Assembly (NCBI GenBank): GCA_023409265.1
Contig: JAEYHZ010000038.1
Coordinates: 62,001 to 126,000 of the forward strand
DNA from: Bacillota bacterium
GTDB taxonomy: Bacteria > Bacillota > Clostridia > Acetivibrionales > DSM-1351
Reading direction: 5' to 3'
DNA length: 64,000 nucleotides
Of the stretch, positions 7,638 to 16,546 are shown piece by piece. The notes under the pieces were generated by a model. That model had not been told where the DNA came from and searched no databases. It saw only the letters and a program-made list of their open reading frames with translations. A program made the position numbers and the translations under genes. Position 1 is the first letter of the stretch. Every line of letters begins with the position of its first letter.

Positions 7638-8417
7638 TTATTGACCCTCTTTAATTTGAAGCCGTTTATCAAAGCCACATACAGGACAGTTTTGAAGAGC
7701 CAGGGGAATTTCCAGCCCAGCTTCCTCCATCAGCTTTTTATTACTCAATATTTCCACTGTATTGCCATCCGCTACAATTTGCCCCTTTTTAAGTACTATG
7801 GTACGGGAACACATATCCATAATCATATCAAGGTCATGGCTGGTTATAATCTTTGTGTGGCTGAAGCCTTTCAGTATACTCATTATTTTCCGTCTTGCCT
7901 GTGGGTCCAGTGATGCCGTAGGTTCATCCATGATCAAGATATCCGGCTTCATTGATATAACAGCAGCGATTGCAGCCAATCTCTTTTCCCCTCCTGAAAG
8001 CTTATAGGGTGGTCTGTCCTTCAGATGGACTATGCCAACTTGTTCAAGAGCTTCCATCACCCGCTTGTCAACATCCTCCTGGTCCAACTTGTAATTTCTT
8101 GGACCAAAGGCTACGTCGTCATATACCGAGGTCATAAACAGCTGATCGTCGGGTTCCTGAAAGACCAGACCAACACTCCGTCTCACCTCGGCCAGCGTCT
8201 TTTTGTTGACAGGCAGGTCACCTACTCTGACAGTTCCTTTCTGCGGGAACTGAATGCCTGTCAAGACAGACAAAAGCGTGGATTTTCCAGCACCGTTGGC
8301 ACCGACTATTCCCACCGACTCCCCGTGCCCCAAAAGGAAGGATACACTCTGCAAAGCCTGGTGTCCGTCAGGATATGCAAAGCTTACATCTTTTAATTCA
8401 ACTCTATGATGACTCAT
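7638..8417 (-). CDS. cbiO: Cobalt/nickel ECF transporter ATPase CbiO
   Basis: This 259-residue ABC ATPase energises the CbiM/CbiQ importer. Walker A is GANGAGKST, the signature is LSGGEKRLAAIAAV, Walker B is ILIMDEPTASLD and the switch histidine is in ITSHD. The C-terminal CPVCGFDKR with two cysteines is an unusual tail that might bind metal (inference). The start MSHHRVELKDVSFAYPDG fits the family and has AAAGGA upstream. A 91-residue in-frame extension is encoded by the repeat at 8453-8726 and by spacer, so it was rejected. Confidence 0.93.
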   Translation of the reverse strand: MSHHRVELKDVSFAYPDGHQALQSVSFLLGHGESVGIVGANGAGKSTLLSVLTGIQFPQKGTVRVGDLPVNKKTLAEVRRSVGLVFQEPDDQLFMTSVYDDVAFGPRNYKLDQEDVDKRVMEALEQVGIVHLKDRPPYKLSGGEKRLAAIAAVISMKPDILIMDEPTASLDPQARRKIMSILKGFSHTKIITSHDLDMIMDMCSRTIVLKKGQIVADGNTVEILSNKKLMEEAGLEIPLALQNCPVCGFDKRLQIKEGQ

Positions 8418-8452
8418 ATTTATCCTTTCATAAAGATTACATGCCGTAACTG

Positions 8453-8726
8453 TACCCTCTATTGACAATGTATAACACGCCTCACGCCAGCTATTTTGCC
8501 ACTTTTCTTTGTTGTCGTCCTTGCCTTGCATCAGCAAGGCTTCGTCCATCCGCCTCGAAAACTGCCAAAATATCTCAGCGTGAGGTCGGAGATTTTTGAG
8601 CGAGAGAATTTGGCTTGCGGCAAGGCGAAGACGCGAAGTAAGGCTTTGTGCCTTACAAGTGGCTTCAACGCAGCTGCAGGGTAAATTCACCGTTCAAAAA
8701 CGTATTGTACATTGTTAATAGAGGGT
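8453..8726. repeat. Type-A inverted-repeat element, full length (A2)
   Basis: This 274-base element begins TACCCTCTATTGACAATGTA and ends TACATTGTTAATAGAGGGTA. Inside are two nested hairpin regions. One is bounded by CCTCACGCC and its partner GGCGTGAGG. The other contains GTAAGGC (8638-8644), loop TTTGT and GCCTTAC (8650-8656). It sits between cbiQ and cbiO and ends 36 bases before the cbiO start. It has no coding capacity of its own. The rest of the 371-base gap between the two genes holds nothing recognisable. Confidence 0.88.
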
Positions 8727-8788
8727 AGTAATTTTATACTAACTCAAATAAGCTTTTGAGTCCAGTATATTCGAACTAAAGCAGCCGG

Positions 8789-9583
8789 TTAAAACAGTCC
8801 TGATATCAGCAAGGGTAAATTATAAACTCTTGAAGCTGCAATAAACAAAAGCCATATTACCAGATAAAATACATCTCCTCTTTTTAACCTTTTTCCGATA
8901 GAGGTACTATATTTTCCCTGGTAGCCTTTCAAAACCATTGATTGATAGATAACCTGGGCACGGTTATAAGTCCGGATCAGCAGTTGGCCCACCATTGAAC
9001 CCCATACTTTTATCTTTATTCCTGTCTGCTGCGGAGCTCTCATGTGGTATGCCCTCATCAGCCTGCCGGCTTCATCCATAAGAACAAAAATATATCTGTA
9101 TGTCAGCAGAAATAAAAGAACAAAAACTGCTGGAACTCTCATCAGGCTTAAGGTTTTTGCAACATCGTCAATACCCGTGGTGGCTATAAGCAGGAAACCT
9201 GCTGTTACCATCAGAGTACTTTTTATAACAAGCGAAGCAAAGGTAAGCCAACCTGCCGAAAAGGAAACTCCTCCTATTTGAACCAAATTTCCGTCCAAAA
9301 TTGGATTTAATATTCCTGCAAATATAATAAAGGGTTCTACCATTAGAACCCTTTTTATAATTTTCCCCATTGGAATATCGCATATTATGATTACAACTGT
9401 AGGATACAGAAAAAACGGCAGCATACCTGCAATGTCATACCTGTTAAAGGACGCAAGGGTACATATATAAATCAAAGTAAGCATCAGCTTTATCAGCGGA
9501 TGAATATTATTTATCATATTATTCTTTTTGGAAAGCTCATCAATATGTTTGACTTCAACCACAGAGCCTAAGATATCTGCCAT
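8789..9583 (-). CDS. cbiQ: Cobalt/nickel ECF transporter T component CbiQ
   Basis: This 264-residue integral membrane protein couples the ATPase to the substrate-binding subunit. It has about five to six helices and the coupling-helix motif MRAYHMRAP, plus a second motif YQSMVLKGYQG, as in CbiQ/NikQ. Its ATG is preceded by GGAG. It lies 51 bases after cbiM, and a 274-base repeat element separates it from cbiO. It is the third membrane-associated member of the metal importer and probably forms one transcript with its neighbours. Confidence 0.93.
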   Translation of the reverse strand: MADILGSVVEVKHIDELSKKNNMINNIHPLIKLMLTLIYICTLASFNRYDIAGMLPFFLYPTVVIIICDIPMGKIIKRVLMVEPFIIFAGILNPILDGNLVQIGGVSFSAGWLTFASLVIKSTLMVTAGFLLIATTGIDDVAKTLSLMRVPAVFVLLFLLTYRYIFVLMDEAGRLMRAYHMRAPQQTGIKIKVWGSMVGQLLIRTYNRAQVIYQSMVLKGYQGKYSTSIGKRLKRGDVFYLVIWLLFIAASRVYNLPLLISGLF

Positions 9584-9634
9584 TTAAACTCCATTTCTGC
9601 AAGATGCAATCTTTAAATTCCTCAGAATTTTAAA

Positions 9635-10636
9635 CTAGTTATCAGATTGTCTGATTCTTCTCTTTTTAAAATAATTTATTACAAATCCAATAAGCACAAT
9701 AGTTCCAAGGGTTATACCCGAGCCGGCTATACCCGAGACTGCAGTTCCGGCTGTCTCACTATTCCTGTCTGATTTAAAACCATAGTCAGGAAGAACCGCT
9801 GTCTTCTCCTGGGCCTTTTCCAACACATCATGAATTTCAGTGTCTCCCTTAAGTTCTTTTCCAGTTACTTTTCCAATGGACCACTCAAGGCCATCAGGAT
9901 TGGCAGAAGCAAAAAGCGATACAATTCCCCCCAATGCAAGAGCAGCTATCAGAAACCCTGTAACTAAGGCTTTATTGCTTTTTTTACGGTCTGATGCTTC
10001 CTCGTTGATAATGTCCGGTCTTACTTTCCAGACAAAAGAAACCACCGCTGCTGTTACAATTCCTTCAACAAGGCCAATGGCCAGATGTATTCCCTGCATT
10101 GTCCAGACAAACTGATTAAAGGGAAGAACAGCAGTTTTACCTGAAAGTACTGTCTGGAGCACAACGCTGAAAGCTCCTAATTGCAAACCTATGATGCTGG
10201 CAATGATGCTTCCGAGAGCTATTCTTGTTCTTGTCATTTTTCTTTTGGTAAAGAATTTGTATATAAAAGGATATGCTATAAAACATGCGTAAAAGCCCAT
10301 ATTTATAAGATTACAGCCATAAGCTAGGTAGCCTCCGTCTGCAAAAAACAGTGCCTGGATCAGCAGTATTGCCGCCAATGACAGGAAGCCTGCGTATGGT
10401 CCCAGAATTACGGCAAGCAGCATACCTCCTCCAAGGTGTCCGCTGGACCCGGTTCCCGGTATGGTAAAATTAATCATCTGTGCTGCAAAAACAAAGGCTG
10501 CCATGACCCCCATCAGAGGAAGTTTCTTCTCATCCATCTCCTTGACTTTTTTAATTGAAACAGCAGAAACTCCGACTGCCACAGCCAGCATTGTACCTCC
10601 AACCACCGGAGATATCAAAGCGTCTCCCATATGCAT
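9635..10636 (-). CDS. cbiM: Cobalt/nickel transporter S component, CbiM fused to a PDGLE domain (NikMN type)
   Basis: The 333-residue protein starts MHMGDALISP. In CbiM/NikM the N-terminal Met-His pair takes part in metal binding, which supports the start at 10636 (AAAGGAG is 8 bases upstream) over the longer reading. Residues 1-220 form the CbiM membrane domain. A C-terminal region with NPDGLEWSIGKV and a final helix corresponds to the PDGLE/CbiN-like domain, so M and N functions are fused. The nearby cooT argues for nickel, but cobalt cannot be excluded. It is the first gene of the operon. Confidence 0.92.
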   Translation of the reverse strand: MHMGDALISPVVGGTMLAVAVGVSAVSIKKVKEMDEKKLPLMGVMAAFVFAAQMINFTIPGTGSSGHLGGGMLLAVILGPYAGFLSLAAILLIQALFFADGGYLAYGCNLINMGFYACFIAYPFIYKFFTKRKMTRTRIALGSIIASIIGLQLGAFSVVLQTVLSGKTAVLPFNQFVWTMQGIHLAIGLVEGIVTAAVVSFVWKVRPDIINEEASDRKKSNKALVTGFLIAALALGGIVSLFASANPDGLEWSIGKVTGKELKGDTEIHDVLEKAQEKTAVLPDYGFKSDRNSETAGTAVSGIAGSGITLGTIVLIGFVINYFKKRRIRQSDN

Positions 10637-10889
10637 AATAAAACTCTCCTTTACTCGAGAAATTTCGCTACGCTTGAGTTTTTTAATGCTCATTTCGCAA
10701 TAGCGAGCAAAGAAAATACTTTGCATTTATCTCAATAATAAATAATAGACCCAAAAAGGGTTATATTGCTAGCCCTTCATGGGTCTAATTATGTTTTTAA
10801 AGTGAAATAGCATAACCGGAGACCTTCATGATCTCGTTTCCAACTGCTATTTTATAATAAATGTTTTCTTGTGTCAAATATCCAGGATG
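10637..10889 (-). promoter_or_regulatory. Structured leader and promoter of the nickel/cobalt operon
   Basis: On the minus strand a perfect TTGACA (about 10876-10871) is followed by TAAAAT after 17 bases. Just downstream is a compact fold: ATAGCA pairs with TGCTAT, enclosing GAGA and TCTC. A second hairpin follows, TAGACCCA with TGGGTCTA, enclosing AAGGG and CCCTT. This looks like an aptamer plus expression platform. I do not see the B12 box of a cobalamin riboswitch, and I cannot confirm the NiCo class from memory. Confidence 0.45.
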
Positions 10890-11306
10890 TTATATTTCAA
10901 AATCAAAATTTTTCAGTCCGTGATAATAGTTTCCCTTGTGGGCCGTGAATTTTACAAGGGCGAAATCAGGGTCATAACAGCCTTGAGGATAATACATTCT
11001 CATCTCCTCGTTCCAAAAGCCCTTCCTTTTTTCGTCATCAAAGGAAACCTCCGCAATGCCGGTAAGCATTAAACCTTCAAAGGTCTTTTCATCATAGAAA
11101 TATAAACTTGCATTTGGGTTATCCTTAATCTGCCGTACTCTCTTTGAAGAGGTGTTGGAGCAAAACCAGAACTCTTTAAGCCCGTCAGCTTCAGTTTTTA
11201 TCATTGCTTTCTGCTGTGGCATGCCACTTTTCTCCACTGTTCCCAGAATTCCTGTAAAGCTTCGTTTTACAAGTGAGAGTGCTTTTTCATATATATGATT
11301 ATCCAT
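10890..11306 (-). CDS. Pyridoxamine 5'-phosphate oxidase-like FMN-binding protein
   Basis: This 138-residue protein has the split-barrel pattern of the PNPOx / general stress protein 26 group: an N-terminal strand GILGTVEKSGMPQQKAM, then FWFCSNTSSKRVRQIKDNP and ASLYFYD. These proteins bind FMN or F420-like flavins, and many lack true PNPOx activity. There is no signal peptide. A GGGGGAT site precedes the ATG. It is upstream of the nickel operon leader but seems a separate gene. The substrate is unknown. Confidence 0.85.
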   Translation of the reverse strand: MDNHIYEKALSLVKRSFTGILGTVEKSGMPQQKAMIKTEADGLKEFWFCSNTSSKRVRQIKDNPNASLYFYDEKTFEGLMLTGIAEVSFDDEKRKGFWNEEMRMYYPQGCYDPDFALVKFTAHKGNYYHGLKNFDFEI

Positions 11307-11417
11307 TGTAGATCCCCCTTCAAACTTTTATATAAAAAAATTATTATAATTAAACCTCATAGCATAAAACCTTAAATAAGACTGAAAATAAAACAATAAA
11401 TACCATTGGATTTCAGC

Positions 11418-12974
11418 TTATGACATAAGCTCGCTCTTTTCAAAAATTCCCCTGCTTAAGAAAGCCAATATAGCACTTGAGCCAAGGTTGATTAAAAGCA
11501 AACAGGCTGAAATGAGCAATAGATCAGGAACTCCCCGGGATATAACTACTACAATAACCAATACCACTATTGCAGGAATACAGGTTGCTATGACAAAAAA
11601 CATTCTGATAAAGGTGACTGTCATAGCATTGGCACCACTCCCAATTATCCTGTAAGTGAATACCTCTGCAAATACAAACAGCAATGCGAAGCTGGCGTAT
11701 ATTATAAGGTACGCTATAATCAATTTGGGACTGATCTGAAATACCAGTGCTCCGATTATTATGGAAATACTTCCGCTTACAATAGTTTTAAGCAAACCCG
11801 GCAGTACCGAGAAAATGACTTTCTGGAAGGAGCTGGCCGGAATAAGAAATACATAGGGCTTTTTGAAATCTCTGTGCCAGGAATCATTCAGCGACATTGA
11901 TAATGCTCCGAAGCTTACCATAGCCAGTACAAAATTGAATTCCAAGCCAAATACCTTGCCAATAGCAACATAAAACAACCCCATAAATATTTCTCTCATA
12001 TTGGCGGTAATGCTGACCTTTTTACTCTCAAGCATCTGTCTGGAATAAATTGCTGCAGCCCCCTCATAGTACCTTACAGAGGAAACCTTGTTCTTAAGCT
12101 TTGCAACCGAACGTGCATCAGCGCTTCCATGTGCCTTGACATCATCCATCATTTTTTGAAGCCGCATTGAATCTTCAAGAGTTTTTTCATAAAAATCAGC
12201 CTTTACATTATACAGTGCAACACATAACAGAGCGTTGGTCAGAACCAGCAGTGAAGCAGCAGGTACAAAACCTGCCATAATGTTGCCTGAAATCAGAGAG
12301 CTTATAGCCCATTTTGTCCATCCGAAAAGAGGAACCCAATTATACCACCAATGTGTAAAATACTTTTGCCCCGCTGCTTTTATGCTTAGCCCGCTGGCGA
12401 GTAAAAGCACCAGAAAAGCAATAATAAGAATTCCCACAAAGCCAAAGAAAACCATTTTTGCTTTCTTTTTAAAACCTTGCTTTTCAGTATCTACAATGTA
12501 TACGTAATAGTATGAAAGATATATACATCCGAACATCAGACTGATCAGTAATAAAACAACAAGGAATTTGGGTACTGATAAAGAAGGCCCTAAAAGATAA
12601 GGAAGATAAAAGCACATGAATAAACCTGTCAGGGCTGCCCCGGGAGCAGTTGATATAAGAATGTAGGCCAAAACGGACCTTCTCTCAAAAGGGCCGGTGA
12701 ATAAATATGTTGCGTCGGCCATGGTTAAAATTCCGGTATCCCTTGATAAAAAAGTATTATAGAGAATCAATCCGATCATCAGAACTATTCCTGCCAAAAT
12801 CGTTTCAGCATTTGCTGTGGGCATAACCGGCTTTTTAATGGAAAAAGCCATAGCAATGGCAAAACCAAAGCCTGCTATTCCAAGGATTGTTACTATTGCC
12901 GAAACCACATTTGAGAAGGCTCGTTTTATCTTATTGACATAGGCTTTCCGGAGTAAAAACATTAATGCCTGCAT
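11418..12974 (-). CDS. Putative ABC exporter permease
   Basis: This 518-residue protein has about 10 to 12 hydrophobic segments and matches the layout of putative ABC exporter permeases found beside a single ATPase, with long cytoplasmic loops around residues 250-310. Substrate is unknown. The start codon overlaps the stop of the ATPase gene (TAATG), so the two are co-translated. AAGGAG lies upstream inside the ATPase gene. With the ATPase (12974-13675) it forms a two-gene exporter that may follow manA on the same transcript. Confidence 0.8.
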   Translation of the reverse strand: MQALMFLLRKAYVNKIKRAFSNVVSAIVTILGIAGFGFAIAMAFSIKKPVMPTANAETILAGIVLMIGLILYNTFLSRDTGILTMADATYLFTGPFERRSVLAYILISTAPGAALTGLFMCFYLPYLLGPSLSVPKFLVVLLLISLMFGCIYLSYYYVYIVDTEKQGFKKKAKMVFFGFVGILIIAFLVLLLASGLSIKAAGQKYFTHWWYNWVPLFGWTKWAISSLISGNIMAGFVPAASLLVLTNALLCVALYNVKADFYEKTLEDSMRLQKMMDDVKAHGSADARSVAKLKNKVSSVRYYEGAAAIYSRQMLESKKVSITANMREIFMGLFYVAIGKVFGLEFNFVLAMVSFGALSMSLNDSWHRDFKKPYVFLIPASSFQKVIFSVLPGLLKTIVSGSISIIIGALVFQISPKLIIAYLIIYASFALLFVFAEVFTYRIIGSGANAMTVTFIRMFFVIATCIPAIVVLVIVVVISRGVPDLLLISACLLLINLGSSAILAFLSRGIFEKSELMS

Positions 12975-13675
12975 TATTCTGCTTCTCCTTCCGTCAATTC
13001 AAAAAACATGGTTTTAAGGTCGCGTTCCTCCAGCTGATCCCGTGTAATATCACAGATTATTTTACCCTTATTCATTATGTAGGCTTGATCCCAAACCTCG
13101 TTTATTGTATCGATAATATGAGTACTTACCAGAATGCTTTTACCCTCTGACTTAAGTTCTTCAAATATTTTCAGTACCTCATTTATAGCTTTTGGATCAA
13201 GTCCTACCAGAGGTTCGTCGAAAAGCACAGCTTTGGGGTCAATCATCAGAGCAATTGCAATACTCAGTTTCTGTGTCATACCTTTAGATAATTCACGGAC
13301 ATACTTATCCTTTTTGTCATAAATTTCAAGGCGTTCAAAGAGCCCTTTGATTTTTTGTTCCCAGCCGTCATTGAGACTGTATGCCCTGGCTATAAACTGA
13401 GCATGCTCCCAGGGAGTCAGAAAATCGTATAAAGCCGGAGTTTCAGGAATATACCCAAATATTCTCTTTGCTTCAACGGTTTTATTCTGATACTGGCAAA
13501 TTGTAATTTCACCTTCAAATTTCAGCAAGCCTGCAATACTTTTTATGGTTGTGGATTTACCTGCACCGTTGGGTCCCAGCAGTATGGTGATTTCTCCCGG
13601 CTTGGCTGTAAGAGATATACCGTCTACCGCCTTGAAATTTTTATAGCTTTTTGTCAGATTAGTAATCGTTATCAT
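12974..13675 (-). CDS. ABC transporter ATPase
   Basis: This 233-residue ATPase has Walker A GPNGAGKSTT, signature LSKGMTQKLSIA, Walker B AVLFDEPLVGLD and switch VSTHI. It is of the drug/ABC-2 exporter class. I chose the ATG at 13675, preceded by GGAGG at 4 bases, over an upstream TTG. The stop overlaps the start of the permease gene. It starts 34 bases after manA and is probably in the same transcription unit, though a functional link with mannose metabolism is not evident. Confidence 0.9.
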   Translation of the reverse strand: MITITNLTKSYKNFKAVDGISLTAKPGEITILLGPNGAGKSTTIKSIAGLLKFEGEITICQYQNKTVEAKRIFGYIPETPALYDFLTPWEHAQFIARAYSLNDGWEQKIKGLFERLEIYDKKDKYVRELSKGMTQKLSIAIALMIDPKAVLFDEPLVGLDPKAINEVLKIFEELKSEGKSILVSTHIIDTINEVWDQAYIMNKGKIICDITRDQLEERDLKTMFFELTEGEAE

Positions 13676-13708
13676 GATACCTCCACACAATTAACATTAT
13701 TTTACCGG

Positions 13709-14758
13709 TTATCGGCTTAGTACATAAAATATTTCCTCATCGGAACAGCCCGACTTTCTCATTGGCTCAACTATATCTCTATTGAAATCGGGTATATAGG
13801 CTTTCAATGAGATAAAGCTGCCCTCCAGCTTGTACTCACCCATGGAAGCCGGAATGAACACAGTCTCACCCGCTTTAAATTCAACGGATGCATTTTCCGA
13901 CTTTATATTTCCATTTCCTTCCAGGCATATGAATATAAAGAATTTGCTTCCGTCCGTTGCTTCAATAAGGCCTCCATTCACATCATATTTTTCACAGGCA
14001 AAAAATTTATTGGCCAGAAATACTGTTTTTGTAAAACTTTCATTAAGTTTAATTTCTACTCCCTTTGTTTTTACTTCTCTCTTTTCCACAGAAAAGTCGG
14101 TAACATCAAGTGCCTTATCAAGATGCAAAGGACGTCCTACGCCGCTGCTGTCCACTCTGTTGTAATCAAACACCCGGTATGTGGTGTCGGAAGTCTGCTG
14201 TATTTCTGCTATCACTATACCGGCGCCGATTGCATGAAGCAGTCCGGCGGGGATATTTATTACATCTCCCGGCTGTACCTCTACCTCAAGCAGACACTCT
14301 TCTATGCGGTTATCCTTGATGGCCCTGGCAAACACCTCTCTGGTCACACCCGGTTTAAGGCCTGCAACCAGCTTGGCGCCGGGTTTTGCATCCATAATAT
14401 ACCACATCTCGTTTTTGCCGAGGCCGCCCTCATATACTGCCGCATAATTGTCATCGGGATGCACCTGTACAGAAAGCTTGTCATTGGCATCAATGAACTT
14501 TATAAGCAGGGGTATTTCCTGACAATCGGCAGGAAATTTTTTTCCCAGAATATTTTGCGGATCTGCTTTAACAATGTCAGGAAGAGTCTTACCCGCCAGT
14601 TCACCATTTGAGGCTACACTTACTCCATTTTTATGGCAGGAAAGTTCCCAGCTTTCAGCCAGAATTCCCTCCGGGAGCTCACGGTCAAACTTTTCAAAAT
14701 AACGGCCACCCCAGATATAATCTTTATAAACAGGTTTGAATTTAATCGGATAATACAT
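13709..14758 (-). CDS. manA: Mannose-6-phosphate isomerase, class I
   Basis: This 349-residue cupin enzyme interconverts mannose 6-phosphate and fructose 6-phosphate. Metal-binding stretches are visible: VQVHPDDNYA, GKNEMWYI, and PAGLLHAIGAG with the conserved histidine. The length is that of the short Firmicutes form. GGGGAGG lies upstream of the ATG. It fits the sugar theme of the window (mannose from galactomannan), although it is 9 kb from the nearest glycosidase gene. A 38-base palindrome lies about 95 bases upstream of the start. Confidence 0.93.
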   Translation of the reverse strand: MYYPIKFKPVYKDYIWGGRYFEKFDRELPEGILAESWELSCHKNGVSVASNGELAGKTLPDIVKADPQNILGKKFPADCQEIPLLIKFIDANDKLSVQVHPDDNYAAVYEGGLGKNEMWYIMDAKPGAKLVAGLKPGVTREVFARAIKDNRIEECLLEVEVQPGDVINIPAGLLHAIGAGIVIAEIQQTSDTTYRVFDYNRVDSSGVGRPLHLDKALDVTDFSVEKREVKTKGVEIKLNESFTKTVFLANKFFACEKYDVNGGLIEATDGSKFFIFICLEGNGNIKSENASVEFKAGETVFIPASMGEYKLEGSFISLKAYIPDFNRDIVEPMRKSGCSDEEIFYVLSR

Positions 14759-14851
14759 AAAATTGCCTCCCCACCACTACAGAAAATTACTGTCACGTGG
14801 ATTTTTGCATATAATTTGTTGTAATTCTTATTGTAATTCATTTTCCGCATA

Positions 14852-14889
14852 TATCAAATGCCAAATGAAGTTTCATTTGGCATTTGATA
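14852..14889. repeat. Near-perfect 38-base palindrome upstream of manA
   Basis: TATCAAATGCCAAATGAA (14852-14869) is the exact reverse complement of 14872-14889, with only GT between. There is no T-run on either side, so it is not a typical terminator. It may be an operator for manA or the end of the 15010 gene transcript. It does not resemble the other repeats in the window. Confidence 0.6.
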
Positions 14890-15009
14890 ATGTGAATATT
14901 ATCATCTACAATAATATTCTAAATAAGGGAGTCAAGCAATATTAAATTAGTAAATTTATTATTAAGGTTTCAGACAGTAAATGAGGTCTGCATGAACAGC
15001 TTCAATATT

Positions 15010-15225
15010 TTATTTACCAAAACCTTTTCTTAGTATATCAATTTTAACTTTTCCAAACTTAGCCATATCGTGTTTATAAGCATATATGCCTATCAGTGAA
15101 AATGCAATTCCTGCTCCGATACAAAAACCCTTTATAAAATCAGGTATCTGACCCAAATGACTCGTAACAAAATAGATTGCTAAAAGAAGGATACCGATTT
15201 GATGGTAAGTGTTTGGTTTTTTCAT
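15010..15225 (-). CDS. Small membrane protein of unknown function
   Basis: This 71-residue protein has two hydrophobic segments (about residues 10-23 and 33-49) and a basic C-terminal tail (KFGKVKIDILRKGFGK). AAGGAGG is ideally placed before the ATG, so translation is likely. It lies between the exporter permease gene (ends 15272) and manA on the same strand. I do not recognise the family. It may belong to the upstream ABC operon, from which it is separated by 46 bases. Confidence 0.7.
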   Translation of the reverse strand: MKKPNTYHQIGILLLAIYFVTSHLGQIPDFIKGFCIGAGIAFSLIGIYAYKHDMAKFGKVKIDILRKGFGK

Positions 15226-15271
15226 AAGAACTACCTCCTTCTTGAATTATTAGTTCTCAATGTCTTCTATT

Positions 15272-16546
15272 TCACCTGGTCTTTTCCGACTTGGACATTT
15301 CAAATAATCTGCCGATTTTCAGCCTGTCGCCATAGTGCAGTACAGCGAAGGAATAGAGTTTGATTGATATTGTCCCAACAAGCGCAATTGTTCCGGCAAG
15401 TATCAACAGTGATACAGCTATTTCCCAGGTTGGCACCTCTGTTGAGATAAGTCTGGAGGGCACTGAAAAAGGTGAAGTAAAAGGTATCAGCGATGCTGCT
15501 CTTGCCATTGCGCTGTCGGGGATGGCGAAGGTTCCATATGAGAAGTAGAAGGCGATTATAGCTATAAAGGACATTGGCATCATTGCAGACTGGATATCCT
15601 CAGCCTTGCTGACAGTAGCCCCTACAACGGCATTCATCAATGCATACAGTGTATATCCCAATATGAAATAAACAATAATCATAGCTATTGAAAATGGTGT
15701 AAAACCTGAGAAATCAAGTGCCATTCCCTCAATTGTAAAATTGTCCGGGAATACAAGACTGTAGGTTGCAATTCCGACAATTAATAGTATTGAAAGCTGT
15801 AAAAGTCCAAGCAAGCCCATTCCTGCGGTCTTTCCCAATATTATTCTTGAAGGCTTTACCGACGTAACCAGCAGTTCCATAACCCGTGAGGTTTTTTCAG
15901 AGGCTACCGACATTGATACACCATACCCGTAGAAATATACAGCGAAGAACAGAACAATAACGATGAGTATACTTGAAATATATCCCCCCAGCTTGCTCTT
16001 TCCAAGTGTATTGACACTTATATTTAAATCAGCAAGCACCTTTGTTATAGTATCCGCCGGAACATCTTCATCCTTCAACAACTGTCCCGAATAAACATTT
16101 TTAAATACTTTTGTCACCATATCCGGGTCGGGACCTTCCCCGTATTGTTGGGTATAATAGTCTACTTTCGGCATGTCGTTCTGTTTGTCAGTGACAATAA
16201 GAAATTCCTTACCCTCTTCCTTTATACCACTTTTTACACTTTCAATTTTATCTTCTGGAAGTGCTTTAACATCGTATTCCCTGAAAGCCTGCTGGAGTAA
16301 ATCCAACTTATCTCCAAAGTAGCCGCTTCTGTCTGACACATATAGAACACTTTTTGTTTCTCCTCCGTTGGTGCCTTTTCCTTCAGCATTGTAAGCACCC
16401 TCTCCGGTTTTACCATTAGTTATAAGTGCAGGAATTACCATGGCAGCAACAATAATCACGAGAATAATTATGGTTGATATTATAAATGACTTTTTTCTGA
16501 TATTTTCTTTAAATGTATATTTGAAAACCTCTAAAAAATCTTTCAT
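15272..16546 (-). CDS. ABC-2 type permease, NatB-like
   Basis: This 424-residue protein has one N-terminal helix (about 22-40), a large extracytoplasmic domain (about 45-180) and five to six C-terminal helices, the NatB/YhaP-type arrangement. SVASEKTSRVMELLVTSVKPS is split here as SVASEKTSRVMELL and VTSVKPSRIILGK, the typical cytoplasmic motif of the family. It exports an unknown substrate (sodium in the B. subtilis relative). Its start overlaps the ATPase stop by 4 bases. It is part of the PadR-controlled operon. Confidence 0.88.
   Translation of the reverse strand: MKDFLEVFKYTFKENIRKKSFIISTIIILVIIVAAMVIPALITNGKTGEGAYNAEGKGTNGGETKSVLYVSDRSGYFGDKLDLLQQAFREYDVKALPEDKIESVKSGIKEEGKEFLIVTDKQNDMPKVDYYTQQYGEGPDPDMVTKVFKNVYSGQLLKDEDVPADTITKVLADLNISVNTLGKSKLGGYISSILIVIVLFFAVYFYGYGVSMSVASEKTSRVMELLVTSVKPSRIILGKTAGMGLLGLLQLSILLIVGIATYSLVFPDNFTIEGMALDFSGFTPFSIAMIIVYFILGYTLYALMNAVVGATVSKAEDIQSAMMPMSFIAIIAFYFSYGTFAIPDSAMARAASLIPFTSPFSVPSRLISTEVPTWEIAVSLLILAGTIALVGTISIKLYSFAVLHYGDRLKIGRLFEMSKSEKTR

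Noticed and set aside
8418..8690. N-terminal extension of CbiO by 91 residues
   Set aside because: It is encoded by the type-A repeat and spacer; the internal ATG at 8417 has AAAGGA and fits the family start.
10801..10850. Cobalamin riboswitch upstream of cbiM
   Set aside because: CCGGAGACC looks a little like a B12 box but is on the wrong strand and other conserved blocks are absent.
16234..16416. Small minus-strand frame inside the NatB-like gene
   Set aside because: It overlaps the real gene entirely in another frame and lacks a ribosome site.
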